A DNA stretch of 31,936 nt from Sphingomonadales bacterium UBA2683 (lineage in GTDB: Bacteria; Pseudomonadota; Alphaproteobacteria; Sphingomonadales; Sphingomonadaceae). The stretch covers positions 620,836 to 652,771 of the forward strand of contig DELZ01000002.1 in the NCBI GenBank assembly GCA_002354635.1, written 5' to 3'. Of the stretch, positions 1 through 7,699 are shown piece after piece (positions within the stretch are counted from its first letter, which is position 1; each line of letters starts with the position of its first letter). A program made the position numbers and the translations under genes. The notes under the pieces are model-generated. The model did not search any database. It was not told the origin of the DNA and saw only the letters and a list, made by a program, of their open reading frames with translations.

Positions 1-46
1 TCAGCCGTTCCGGCTGCCACCTCCCCATTGCTGCACAACGGGGAGG
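1..46. repeat. Two adjacent hairpins, REP-like intergenic repeat
   Basis: Two inverted repeats lie side by side. The first pairs CAGCCG with CGGCTG around a 3-nt loop (2-16). The second pairs an 11-base arm at 20-30 with 36-46, with one mismatch. The CCTCCCC...GGGGAGG form next to a CAGCC hairpin resembles short dispersed repeats that are common in sphingomonad genomes; that family resemblance is from memory. It lies just downstream of glyQ and could also act as an mRNA 3' structure. The copy may continue beyond the window edge. Confidence 0.55.
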
Positions 47-68
47 AAATAACTTTCTCCACGCTCAT
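1..68 (-). CDS. Possible start of an ORF coupled to glyQ (partial, runs off the window)
   Basis: An ATG at 68-66 overlaps the glyQ stop codon and opens a frame that stays open to base 1 (22 codons, beginning MSVEKVISSPLCSNGEVAAG). The frame runs through the REP-like hairpins, so its sequence is partly repeat-derived. It does not look like the start of GlyS, which often follows glyQ. It may be a short inserted gene of the DUF559 type sometimes seen between glyQ and glyS, or it may not be coding. It cannot be decided from this much sequence. Confidence 0.25.
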   Translation of the reverse strand, partial: MSVEKVISSPLCSNGEVAAGTA

Positions 69-940
69 CACGCGGTCCATCCGTTCTTTTCCATATGCGC
101 CTCGCAGCTGCCCTTGGCGAGGTCCCGCACACGCCCCATGTAGCTGGCGCGTTCCTGGACGCTGATCACGCCGCGCGCCTGCAGCAGGTTGAACACATGG
201 CTCGCCTTGATCGCCTGTTCATAGGCCGGGATCGGCAGTTTTTTATCGAGGCAATTCTCGCACTCGGCGGCCGCCTTGTTGAACAGGTCGAGCAGCGTGT
301 CGGTATTGGCAACCTCGAAATTCCACTCCGACATCTGCTTCTCATTTTGCAGGAAGATATCGCCGTAAGTCATTCCGGCACCATTATAATCCAGATCGTA
401 AATGCTATCGACGCCCTGGATGTACATGGCCAGCCGTTCGAGCCCGTAGGTCAGTTCGCCGGCCACCGGCTTGCAGTCAAAACCGCCCATCTGCTGGAAA
501 TAGGTGAACTGGGTGACCTCCATGCCGTCGCACCAGACTTCCCAGCCAAGACCCCAGGCGCCGAGCGTCGGACTTTCCCAGTCATCCTCGACAAAGCGGA
601 TATCGTGCAGCATCGGATCGATCCCGATGACGGTGAGGCTGTCGAGGTAGAGCTGCTGGATATCCGGCGGCGACGGCTTCAGGATCACCTGATACTGGTA
701 ATAATGCTGCAAGCGGTTCGGATTTTCGCCATAACGGCCGTCGGTCGGACGACGGCAGGGCTGGGCAAAGGCGGCATTCCACGGATCGGGACCAAGCGCG
801 CGCAGGGTCGTCGCGGTGTGGAACGTCCCTGCCCCCATTTCCATGTCATAGGGTTGCAGGATCGCGCAGCCGTGATTCCCCCAATATTCATGGAGTTTCA
901 GAATGATCTGCTGGAAGCTGAGCGGCTTCTTGTCGGTCAA
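68..940 (-). CDS. glyQ: Glycine--tRNA ligase alpha subunit
   Basis: GlyQ is the catalytic alpha subunit of the tetrameric (alpha2beta2) bacterial glycyl-tRNA synthetase, which charges tRNA-Gly in the cytoplasm. The 290-residue length is normal for the family. The N-terminus has the typical SFQQIILKLHEYW segment and QPYDMEMGAGTFHTAT. Class II synthetase core segments are evident (RRPTDGRYGENPNRLQHYYQYQV, then GLGWEVWCDGMEVTQFTYFQQMGG, then ELTYGLERLAMYIQG). The C-terminal stretch ending ARGVISVQERASYMGRVRDLAK is also characteristic. The partner glyS would be expected downstream on the minus strand, beyond base 1. Upstream is a molybdopterin oxidoreductase, separated by a REP-like repeat pair, so co-transcription is doubtful. 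Confidence 0.97.
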   Translation of the reverse strand: MTDKKPLSFQQIILKLHEYWGNHGCAILQPYDMEMGAGTFHTATTLRALGPDPWNAAFAQPCRRPTDGRYGENPNRLQHYYQYQVILKPSPPDIQQLYLDSLTVIGIDPMLHDIRFVEDDWESPTLGAWGLGWEVWCDGMEVTQFTYFQQMGGFDCKPVAGELTYGLERLAMYIQGVDSIYDLDYNGAGMTYGDIFLQNEKQMSEWNFEVANTDTLLDLFNKAAAECENCLDKKLPIPAYEQAIKASHVFNLLQARGVISVQERASYMGRVRDLAKGSCEAHMEKNGWTA

Positions 941-1039
941 TTTGCGGGCTTTCTACGCGAAGGCAATATTTACGCGCTGCTTTGGCGAAGGCGGGCACAG
1001 GGGTCAAGGGAGGATTGGTGAAATCGAGACGCGGTCGTG

Positions 1040-1110
1040 CTCCGCGCTCGATGCGGAGCCCTGCACGGTGGCCACCTCTTCGTCACCAGAGCTCCGCATC
1101 AAGTGCGGAG
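1040..1110. repeat. Inverted pair of 19-bp palindromic repeats (REP/BIME-like)
   Basis: Two copies of a 19-base imperfect palindrome, CTCCGC...GCGGAG, lie at 1040-1058 and 1092-1110. The second is the reverse complement of the first with 17 of 19 matches. Each copy folds on itself and the two can also pair with each other around a 33-nt spacer. This layout is typical of REP pairs. It sits between the molybdopterin oxidoreductase stop and the glyQ start and may attenuate transcription or stabilise mRNA ends. Confidence 0.6.
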
Positions 1111-1130
1111 GACATCCAGCTGTTCGGACG

Positions 1131-3230
1131 CTATTCCGCCGCGACCAATTCCTCTGCTCTTGCCACGGTCACCGGCACGGCGTTGAGCACCGCATTGCCG
1201 GACAGCAGATCAAAACTGTCCGTGTCGGTCAGGTCATTGATCGAAACGCCCGGTTTTTCACGGGCGACCGACAGGCCGACGCCTTTGCGTCCATGACCGA
1301 AACCGTGCGGAATTGACACCACCCCGGCCATGACGTCATCGCTCAGTTCGACGATAATATCGACGCTGTTCACCCGGCTGGTGATACTCGCCATATCGCC
1401 GTCCGCCAGCCCGCGCGCCTTGGCGTCATCGGGATGGATCATCAGCGTGCAGCGGTCCGGCCCCTTCAGCAGCCGCTTGCTGTTGTGCAGCCAGCTGTTG
1501 TTCTGGCGGACATGGCGGCGACCGATCAGGCGCAGCGTGTCGGGGCGCTCTTCGGCCAGCGAGGCGGCAAAGCGCTGCAGTTCGGCGAGAAAATCGGGAT
1601 GGGCGCAGTGGATCATCTTGTCCTCCGTGCGCAGCCGCTCGGCCATGCAGGGGCGCAGCGGCCCGAGATCGATACCATTGGGCGCGGATTCCACCTCGGC
1701 CAGCGTCAGCCCGGCGGGGGAGCTTTGCAACATGCCGTCGAGCACATCGCGCGGCTCGCGGATATTGGGCACATCCTGTCCGTCCTGCGCCAGGATTTCG
1801 CGCGCCAGTTCGGCGATGATTTCCCAGTCGGTCTTCTCGCCGTCCTGCAAATCGAAAATCGCCGGCGAGTAGCTGGCATAGTTGCGGATCGCCAGCGGCC
1901 CGAAGAAGAAGGGATAATGGTCCTTTTCCAGCGGTCCGCAGGGCGGCAGAATATAGTCGGCGTGGCGGCTGGTTTCGGTGACGTACATGTCGAACGAGAC
2001 CATTAGGTCGAGCGTTTCCAGTGCCCGGTCGAGCTTGGCACCGTCGGGCGAGGACAGCACCGGGTTGCCGGTGACGACAAACAGCGCCCGAATCCGCTCA
2101 GCGTCATCGCGCAGCATTTCGTCGGCGAAGGTCACCATCGGCAGTTCGCTCATCACCGAGGGCATCGGGCCGCGTACGGTGTCGGCGGTGCGGACCGATC
2201 CCCGGCCGACCAGATTGATCGTGTCGAGCGCCGGCTCCGGTACCATCGTGCCGCCGATCCGGTCGAGATTGCCAGTGGCGATATTGATTACCTGGATCAG
2301 CCACTGGTTGAGCGTGCCATATTCGCAGACCGAGACGCCCATCCGGCCATAGAGGGCGGCGGGCTGGTCGGAAGCGAGCCGAGCGGCCATATCCTGTATG
2401 GTAGCGACCGCTATGCCGCAGTGGCTGGCGAGCTGATCCATATCGAAATCCGCCACTGCCGGTTCTATGCTGCTCCAGCTGTCATCCAATATTGCATCCA
2501 GACGCGACGTGTCAGCCAGTCCATTGTCGAAAATGCTTTTCAGCAGACCGATCAGCAGCGCTGTATCGGTCCCCGGCGTCACGAAATGATGTTCGTCGGC
2601 CAGCTTGGCGGTCTCGGTCCGGCGCGGGTCGACAACCACCAGCTGCCCATCACGCGCCTGCATCTCTTTCACGCGCTTTTTGAAATCGGGCACGGTCCAG
2701 ATGCTGCCGTTGGATGCTGCCGGATTGCCGCCGATGATGACCAGATACTGGCAGCGGTCGATATCGGGCACGGCAGCCAGGCTGACATGGCCGTACATAT
2801 GATATTGCACGACATGATGCGGGATCTGGTCGAGCGTCGAGGCGGAATAGATGTTCTTGAGCCCGATACCGCGGCGCAACTGGCCGATCTGGGTGCTGAT
2901 GCCATAATCATGCGCGCTGGGATTGCCCATATACATGGCCGGCTTCGCGCCCCGCCCCTTCAGCTCAAGCAAACGCCTGGCAATTTCCGAGAAGGCCTGT
3001 TCCCAGCCGATTTCCTGCCACGCGCCATCAACTTTCTTTACCGGCTTGTGCAAGCGGTCGGGATCATCCTGCAGATCGGCGATCGCCGTCGCCTTCGGGC
3101 AGATATGGCCGCGACTGAGCACATGATCGGGGTTGCCCTTGATCGAGAGGATCTCGCGCCCCTCGACCTCGATGAGAACGCCGCAATTGGCTTCGCAAAT
3201 ATGGCAGGTGCGGGCGTGAATCGTGCTCAT
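1131..3230 (-). CDS. Molybdopterin-dependent oxidoreductase (DMSO reductase/formate dehydrogenase superfamily)
   Basis: This 699-residue protein belongs to the Mo/W-bis-PGD oxidoreductase family. An N-terminal [4Fe-4S] motif is visible: C9-x2-C12-x3-C16-x27-C44 (CHICEANC...GHICPK). It is followed by the catalytic domain (GNPSAHDYG; YLVIIGGNPAASN; VVVDPRRTETAKLADEH; ALYGRMGVSV) and the C-terminal molybdopterin dinucleotide-binding beta-barrel (MIHPDDAKARGLADGDMASITS...IPHGFGHG). The start at 3230 is chosen because AAGGAG lies 7 nt upstream; an ATG 8 codons earlier lacks such a site. No Tat or Sec signal is seen, so it is probably cytoplasmic. No electron-transfer subunit gene is adjacent. The expected Mo-ligand region (near SASTLDQIPHH) has no Cys; an Asp is present there. 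The substrate is unknown. Confidence 0.9.
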   Translation of the reverse strand: MSTIHARTCHICEANCGVLIEVEGREILSIKGNPDHVLSRGHICPKATAIADLQDDPDRLHKPVKKVDGAWQEIGWEQAFSEIARRLLELKGRGAKPAMYMGNPSAHDYGISTQIGQLRRGIGLKNIYSASTLDQIPHHVVQYHMYGHVSLAAVPDIDRCQYLVIIGGNPAASNGSIWTVPDFKKRVKEMQARDGQLVVVDPRRTETAKLADEHHFVTPGTDTALLIGLLKSIFDNGLADTSRLDAILDDSWSSIEPAVADFDMDQLASHCGIAVATIQDMAARLASDQPAALYGRMGVSVCEYGTLNQWLIQVINIATGNLDRIGGTMVPEPALDTINLVGRGSVRTADTVRGPMPSVMSELPMVTFADEMLRDDAERIRALFVVTGNPVLSSPDGAKLDRALETLDLMVSFDMYVTETSRHADYILPPCGPLEKDHYPFFFGPLAIRNYASYSPAIFDLQDGEKTDWEIIAELAREILAQDGQDVPNIREPRDVLDGMLQSSPAGLTLAEVESAPNGIDLGPLRPCMAERLRTEDKMIHCAHPDFLAELQRFAASLAEERPDTLRLIGRRHVRQNNSWLHNSKRLLKGPDRCTLMIHPDDAKARGLADGDMASITSRVNSVDIIVELSDDVMAGVVSIPHGFGHGRKGVGLSVAREKPGVSINDLTDTDSFDLLSGNAVLNAVPVTVARAEELVAAE

Positions 3231-3375
3231 CGGAAAACTCCTTGATTTAATCATCCGGTTAACAGAATTTTATTCCGGTCGCCAGTGTCCCTGGATCATC
3301 GGTCAAAATTTGCTGGGCATTTGCCGTCAATTGTTCAATGAAGCCTGACTATCCATCTGTCGGAGCATCTTCTTC

Positions 3376-4323
3376 ATGCCGCGTAACTGGCTTTTCACGA
3401 TCCTTTTCCTTTCGCTTCATCTCTCGCTGACCGGCTGCATGACGGGTCCGAAGGAACCTGCCAGCGCCGGCAACGACGCCATTGTCGCAGTCGATGGTCC
3501 GCCGGCCGTGATGCCGGACGATGCTGATCCGGCGCTCTGGGTGATCCGGGACGAGGATACCACCATATATCTGTTTGGAACGGTCCATATCCTGAAACCC
3601 GGCATGACCTGGTTTGACGAAGCAGTGAAAGACAGTTTTGAGGCGTCCGATGAACTGGTTGTCGAGATGATCAAGCCCGACCCGATAGCCATGGCGAAAG
3701 TGATCAACGATCTGGCCATCGACAAGAGCGGGATATCGCTGCGAGACAAATTGAGCGCAGCAGACCGGGCCAAATATGAAGCGGTACTCACCCGGCTGAA
3801 TCTGCCCGTCGCCTCGTTCGATCCGCTGGACCCCTGGTTCGCGAGCGTCAATATTTCCCTGATCCCGCTGATGCGCAATGGCTATGCATCCGATCAGGGC
3901 GCCGACGACGAACTGCAGACCCAGGCAGCAGCCCGCTCAATCAAGATAACCGGTCTGGAAACGCCAGAGCAGCAGCTCGGATTTTTCGACAATCTGCCGG
4001 AGGAGGTCCAGATCCGCTTTCTCAATTTTACCATCGACACAATCGACGACGCAACCGACGGCATGGAACAGATGGTCATTGAATGGGCGAATGCCAGAGT
4101 CGATGCGCTGGGAGAATTGATGAATGCGGGTCTCGAGGACCAGATGATTTACGACACACTGCTCGTCAATCGCAACATCAGCTGGGCGGAATGGGTCGAA
4201 CGGCGGATGGAAAGGCCCGGTACCATATTCATGGCGGTCGGGGCCGGTCATCTCGCCGGACCCAGCAGCCTGCAGGCGGTACTTGCGAAAAAGGGACTGG
4301 TTGCAGATCGCATTGAATATTGA
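3376..4323 (+). CDS. TraB/GumN family lipoprotein (first of tandem pair)
   Basis: A 315-residue exported protein of the TraB/GumN (PF01963) family, which includes putative metalloproteases of the erythromycin-esterase-like/Tiki fold; its function in bacteria is poorly defined. The N-terminus is a lipoprotein signal (hydrophobic FTILFLSLHLSLTG, Cys21). The family signature comes next: IYLFGTVHILKPGMTWFDEAV with the conserved GTVH, then ELVVEM with a conserved Glu. Near the C-terminus is the second signature, FMAVGAGHLAGPSSLQAVLAKKG. It is transcribed divergently from the molybdopterin oxidoreductase. A second, diverged copy follows immediately, so the pair probably arose by tandem duplication and may be co-transcribed. 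Confidence 0.88.
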   Translation: MPRNWLFTILFLSLHLSLTGCMTGPKEPASAGNDAIVAVDGPPAVMPDDADPALWVIRDEDTTIYLFGTVHILKPGMTWFDEAVKDSFEASDELVVEMIKPDPIAMAKVINDLAIDKSGISLRDKLSAADRAKYEAVLTRLNLPVASFDPLDPWFASVNISLIPLMRNGYASDQGADDELQTQAAARSIKITGLETPEQQLGFFDNLPEEVQIRFLNFTIDTIDDATDGMEQMVIEWANARVDALGELMNAGLEDQMIYDTLLVNRNISWAEWVERRMERPGTIFMAVGAGHLAGPSSLQAVLAKKGLVADRIEY

Positions 4324-4375
4324 TTTTTCTCAACCGCGGGCTTTCTTTTCGCGGCAATCACGCCAAATAGGTTGC

Positions 4376-5290
4376 ATGCGAATCATGCTCTCCCTCCTGT
4401 CCCTGATGGCCATGCTGTTGCTGGGCGCCTGCAACAGCGGGCCCGATCCGGTGACCCTGAACACGGTCAAGACGGGAACTCCGGCCCTGTGGAAGGTCAC
4501 CGGCACCCAGCCCGGACAAGTCGGCACTGCCTATATGTTCGGTACGATCCATATCCTGCCCGATGACGTGCAGTGGCGCACTCCCGCGTTGGAGGCGGCG
4601 ATCGCCGGATCGGATCAGCTGGTAATCGAAGTGCTCGGACTCGATGACCCGCAAAGTGCCTCGCGGATATTTGCCCGGCTGGCGGTTTCACCGGGGCAGG
4701 AAAAGCTCGACGCGCGCATCAAACCTTCCTTGCGTGACGACCTCAACCGGATCATCGACGCTTCCAATCTTCCCGAACGTTCTCTCAACCGCATGGAAAC
4801 ATGGGCCGCTGCGCTGTCGCTTGCTTCTGCACAGACGAAGGGGCTGGGACTCGATTCGAGCGGCGGCGTCGAGAAAAAGCTCACGGCCCAGTTTGCAAAG
4901 GCGGGCAAGACGATCGAAGCGCTGGAAACCATCGAGAATCAGTTGGGCTATTTCGACAAGCTTCCGGAAGAGCAGCAGCGCCGGATGCTGACCAGCGTGG
5001 TAGAAGAATCGAACGACTCCCAACAGGCCTTTGAAAAATTGTTCAACGCCTGGATGACCGGTGATATCGACCAGATCGTGACGCTCACCGACACCGGAAT
5101 TTTGAACGATGCGACGACCCGCGAATTTCTGCTGGTCACCCGCAATAGGGACTGGGCGGACCAGCTCGACAAGCGCCTGCGACGCCCCGGTACGTCTCTG
5201 GTAGCGGTTGGCGCCGCCCATCTTGCCGGAACGGACGCGGTTCAGGCCATGCTTGCCGAACGCGGCTATAAAGTCGAAAAAATCCAGTAA
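4376..5290 (+). CDS. TraB/GumN family lipoprotein (second of tandem pair)
   Basis: A 304-residue paralogue of the preceding gene. The chosen start gives a compact lipoprotein signal, MRIMLSLLSLMAMLLLGAC, with lipobox Cys19. A start at 4385 would give almost the same signal, and neither has a strong ribosome binding site. The family motifs are AYMFGTIHILPDDVQWRTPAL, QLVIEVLGLD, ETIENQLGYFDKLPEEQQRRML (closely matching ETPEQQLGFFDNLPEEVQIRFL in the first copy) and LVAVGAAHLAGTDAVQAML. The gap to the first copy is 52 bp. Twelve bases separate it from the thioesterase gene downstream, so the three genes may form one operon. Confidence 0.87.
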   Translation: MRIMLSLLSLMAMLLLGACNSGPDPVTLNTVKTGTPALWKVTGTQPGQVGTAYMFGTIHILPDDVQWRTPALEAAIAGSDQLVIEVLGLDDPQSASRIFARLAVSPGQEKLDARIKPSLRDDLNRIIDASNLPERSLNRMETWAAALSLASAQTKGLGLDSSGGVEKKLTAQFAKAGKTIEALETIENQLGYFDKLPEEQQRRMLTSVVEESNDSQQAFEKLFNAWMTGDIDQIVTLTDTGILNDATTREFLLVTRNRDWADQLDKRLRRPGTSLVAVGAAHLAGTDAVQAMLAERGYKVEKIQ

Positions 5291-5302
5291 TCAGGGCTAT
5301 AC

Positions 5303-6100
5303 ATGACATTCATATTTGATCGCGAAACCGCGCTGATCGCGCAGGATGACGGAAAGTTTACGATCGAGGCGAGCGACGTCTATCGCAATCCGACCGGCAT
5401 GGCCTTTGGCGGGTGGGTCGCGGCCATTGCGGCGCGCGCGGTCGAATTGCATCCTGAATGTCGCGGCCCGCTGGTTTCGCAGCAAATCCTCTATATGACC
5501 GGTGTGGGACCGGGCGAAGTCTCCCTCTCGGTCACCCTGCTTCGCGCGGGCTCCTCGACCCAGTTCTGGCGCGTCGAACTGTCGCAGAACGGAGCGATGA
5601 CCAATGCCGCCGATATCGTGACCAGCACGCGCCGTCCGACCGATATCGACTATCAGGTCGACATGCCGGAAACCAGGTCACCGGCCGATTCCATTCCCCT
5701 GCCCTCGGTCAATCCGATGGCACCGAAATGGGTCTCGCATTATGACCAGCGCATCGCCAAGGGCATGCCGTTTGCCGTCAACAAATCACCCGAAGCAATC
5801 GTCTGGATCCGAGAAGCGGACGGACGTCCGGTCGACCGGGTCAGCCTGTTCTCGATCCTCGACACGCCGATGCCCCGGACCTTTTTTGTCACCGAGCAAT
5901 TCCGCCCCGGTTCAACCGTTTCGATGGCTACCTATATTTATGCGAGCGACGATGATCTGGCGGAGGCCGGCAGCGATTTCATGATGCTGCGCGTCACCGG
6001 CGCGACAGTCCGCAACAGCGCCACCGACGGGCGCGCCGAAATCTGGTCGAAAAGCGGCATATTGCTGGCGACGAGCTCCCAGATCGGGTTTTTCCGCTAG
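5303..6100 (+). CDS. Acyl-CoA thioesterase, double-hotdog (4HBT_3/TesB-like)
   Basis: A 265-residue protein resembling the thioesterase family of acyl-CoA thioesterase II-like double-hotdog proteins, predicted to hydrolyse acyl-CoA to free acid and CoA in the cytoplasm. The first hotdog contains the family's NPTGMAFGGWVAAIAARAVE segment, where the substrate-binding helix starts. The second hotdog includes VDRVSLFSILDTPMPRTFF and STVSMATYIYAS and ends in GRAEIWSKSGILLATSSQIGFFR, a typical terminus (active-site-like Asp/Ser-Gln, 'lla.s.Q'). No signal peptide is present. The chain length specificity cannot be read from the sequence. Confidence 0.82.
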   Translation: MTFIFDRETALIAQDDGKFTIEASDVYRNPTGMAFGGWVAAIAARAVELHPECRGPLVSQQILYMTGVGPGEVSLSVTLLRAGSSTQFWRVELSQNGAMTNAADIVTSTRRPTDIDYQVDMPETRSPADSIPLPSVNPMAPKWVSHYDQRIAKGMPFAVNKSPEAIVWIREADGRPVDRVSLFSILDTPMPRTFFVTEQFRPGSTVSMATYIYASDDDLAEAGSDFMMLRVTGATVRNSATDGRAEIWSKSGILLATSSQIGFFR

Positions 6101-6123
6101 GCGCAACGCCTGCCGTAAATCCC

Positions 6124-6152
6124 TTGCTTTTGCGATGTTCCGACCTTATAGC
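6124..6152 (+). promoter_or_regulatory. Sigma70-type promoter of rplY
   Basis: TTGCTT at 6124-6129 and TATAGC at 6147-6152 are separated by 17 nt, a good housekeeping promoter pattern. Transcription would start near 6160, leaving a leader of about 65 nt before the bL25 start codon at 6226. The leader ends in TTGGAGC, the ribosome binding site. Confidence 0.6.
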
Positions 6153-6225
6153 GCCCTCTTTCCGGCCATGAGCACCCTGGAGGCGTGGCGGAAATCTAAC
6201 AAAACCTTATTTTTGGAGCAACATT

Positions 6226-6897
6226 ATGAGTGATCAGCTGTCTATTACAGCAGAGCCTCGCGAACGGGCTGGCAAGGGAGCCTCCCGTGCACTGCGTCGC
6301 GAAGGCCGTGTCCCCGCCGTTATCTACGGCGACAAGAAAGAAGCCGTGGCAATTCACGTCGAGGCCCGCGCGCTGAACAAGCTGCTCGGCACCGGCCATT
6401 TCATGAACTCTCTGGTTCAGGTCGAAGTGAACGGCGAGAAAACCCGGACACTGCCAAAGGATGTTGCTTTTGACCCGGTCACCGACCGGCCGCTCCATGT
6501 CGACTTCTTCCGCCTCGCAAAGGGCGCGAAGGTACAGGTCAATATTCCTGTTGTCTTCATCAACGAGGAAGACTCGCCGGGTCTGAAACGTGGCGGCGTG
6601 ATGAACGTTGTGCGTCACGAACTCGACCTGATGTGCGACGCGGATCATATTCCCGACCAGATCGAAATCGATGTAACCGGTCTCGAAATCGGCGACTCGA
6701 TCCACATTTCCAACATCACCCTGCCGGCAGGCTCGGAAAGCGCGATCACCGATCGTGACTTCACCATCGCCGGTGTCACCGCACCGTCTGCGCTGAAATC
6801 TTCCGACGACGAAGCCGAAGAGAGCGAAGAAGCCGAAGGCGAAGAAGCTGAAGGCGAAGAAGCTGCTGAAGGCGATGAAGGCGGTTCCGAAGACTAG
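6226..6897 (+). CDS. rplY: Large ribosomal subunit protein bL25 (general stress protein Ctc type)
   Basis: A 223-residue long-form bL25, which binds 5S rRNA in the large ribosomal subunit. The N-terminal 5S-binding domain begins with LSITAEPRERAGKGASRALRREGRVPAVIYG, the classic L25 start. The C-terminal TL5/CTC beta domain follows (VPVVFINEEDSPGLKRGGVMNVVRHELDLMC...IPDQIEIDVTGLEIGDSIHISNITLP). The last ~30 residues are an acidic, low-complexity tail of EEAEGEEAEGEEAAEGDE type, encoded by near-repeated GAAGAAGCYGAAGGC units. GGAG lies 7 nt before the ATG. It has its own promoter and a strong terminator, so it is probably a single-gene transcript. Confidence 0.96.
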   Translation: MSDQLSITAEPRERAGKGASRALRREGRVPAVIYGDKKEAVAIHVEARALNKLLGTGHFMNSLVQVEVNGEKTRTLPKDVAFDPVTDRPLHVDFFRLAKGAKVQVNIPVVFINEEDSPGLKRGGVMNVVRHELDLMCDADHIPDQIEIDVTGLEIGDSIHISNITLPAGSESAITDRDFTIAGVTAPSALKSSDDEAEESEEAEGEEAEGEEAAEGDEGGSED

Positions 6898-6924
6898 ACC
6901 TTTTCGTATAAAACAATGTAACGG

Positions 6925-6966
6925 AAAACCGTCCATGCCAACCAATCAAGGCATGGGCGGTTTTTT
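6925..6966 (+). terminator. Rho-independent terminator after rplY
   Basis: A 13-bp stem (AACCGTCCATGCC at 6927-6939 against GGCATGGGCGGTT at 6950-6962, one G-T pair) has a 10-nt loop and is followed by TTTTTT at 6961-6966. Flanking A and T runs extend the stem. It is 30 nt after the bL25 stop and is the clearest terminator in the window. Confidence 0.92.
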
Positions 6967-7008
6967 GCCTTTAGAACAGCTCGGGATGAGCAGAGAGCGC
7001 GTCAGAAA

Positions 7009-7578
7009 ATGCAACTTTGGGTCGGCCTTGGCAATCCGGGCGCGCAATATGCGCTGCACCGGCACAATGTCGGCTTCATGGTCATAGACGCGCTCGAACA
7101 GGTGCACGGCTTTCCGCCGCCCAAGCAGAAGTTCAAGGGCTGGACCATGGAGGCCCGGCTCGGCGGCGAAAAGCTGGTGCTGCTGAAACCGGCCACCTTC
7201 ATGAACGAAAGCGGCAACAGCGTCCGCGCGGCGATGGATTTCTACAAGCTGCAGCCCGAGGACGTAACGGTCTTCTACGACGAGCTCGACCTCGAGCCGT
7301 TCCGGGTCAAGGTCAAGCGCGGCGGCGGCGCGGCCGGCCACAACGGCATCCGATCAATGATCGCCCATATCGGACCGGAATTCCGACGGGTCCGCATCGG
7401 AATTGGCCACCCCGGACACAAGGCCCGGGTCACCGGCCATGTTCTGGGCAACTACGCCAAGGCAGAAATCGACGACCTGTCGGACATGCTGGGCGTGATT
7501 GCATCGGAAGCGGACTGGCTGGCCAAGGGCGACGACGCGCGGTTCATGAGCGAATATGCGATGCGGATGCAGGAATAG
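7009..7578 (+). CDS. pth: Peptidyl-tRNA hydrolase
   Basis: Pth cleaves the ester bond of peptidyl-tRNAs released prematurely from ribosomes and recycles the tRNA. The 189-residue length is normal. The start MQLWVGLGNPGAQYALHRHNVGFMVID holds the conserved Asn9 (GNPG) and the catalytic His19 (RHNVGF). TFMNESG near residue 64 and DELDLEPFRVKVKRGGGAAGHNGIRSM contain the other tRNA- and substrate-binding residues. The VRIGIGHPG and DYxLxxF-like HVLGNYAKAE segments complete the family pattern. The rplY-pth-ychF order is common in proteobacteria, although here the terminator separates rplY from pth. Confidence 0.97.
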   Translation: MQLWVGLGNPGAQYALHRHNVGFMVIDALEQVHGFPPPKQKFKGWTMEARLGGEKLVLLKPATFMNESGNSVRAAMDFYKLQPEDVTVFYDELDLEPFRVKVKRGGGAAGHNGIRSMIAHIGPEFRRVRIGIGHPGHKARVTGHVLGNYAKAEIDDLSDMLGVIASEADWLAKGDDARFMSEYAMRMQE

Positions 7579-7598
7579 CGGACAGTTTCGAATTAAAT

Positions 7599-7632
7599 CA
7601 TCACCCCGAACTTGATTCAGGGTCCAGTGCGT
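7599..7632. repeat. Short intergenic repeat with imperfect hairpin
   Basis: The segment TCATCACCCCGAACTTGATTC and what follows (7599-7632) resembles the dispersed alphaproteobacterial repeat of TCATCCCGGACTTGATCCGGG type. ACCC.GAA at 7603-7610 pairs with TTC.GGGT ending at 7623, with one mismatch. It lies between pth and ychF. The family assignment is from memory and not checked. Confidence 0.45.
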
Positions 7633-7699
7633 ATATGCGCAACTTTTGACCGATTTGGCACAGGATGCCGGATCCGGTTCAGCTAGACGGAGTTTTCAA

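Noticed and set aside
95..1021. Long plus-strand frame opposite glyQ (308 codons)
   Set aside because: It is antisense to an unambiguous glyQ, resembles no known family and has shadow-like composition from the high-GC codon pattern.
2421..3245. Long plus-strand frame opposite the molybdopterin oxidoreductase
   Set aside because: Antisense shadow; rich in His, Arg, Ala and Gln with no recognisable domain, and no ribosome binding site.
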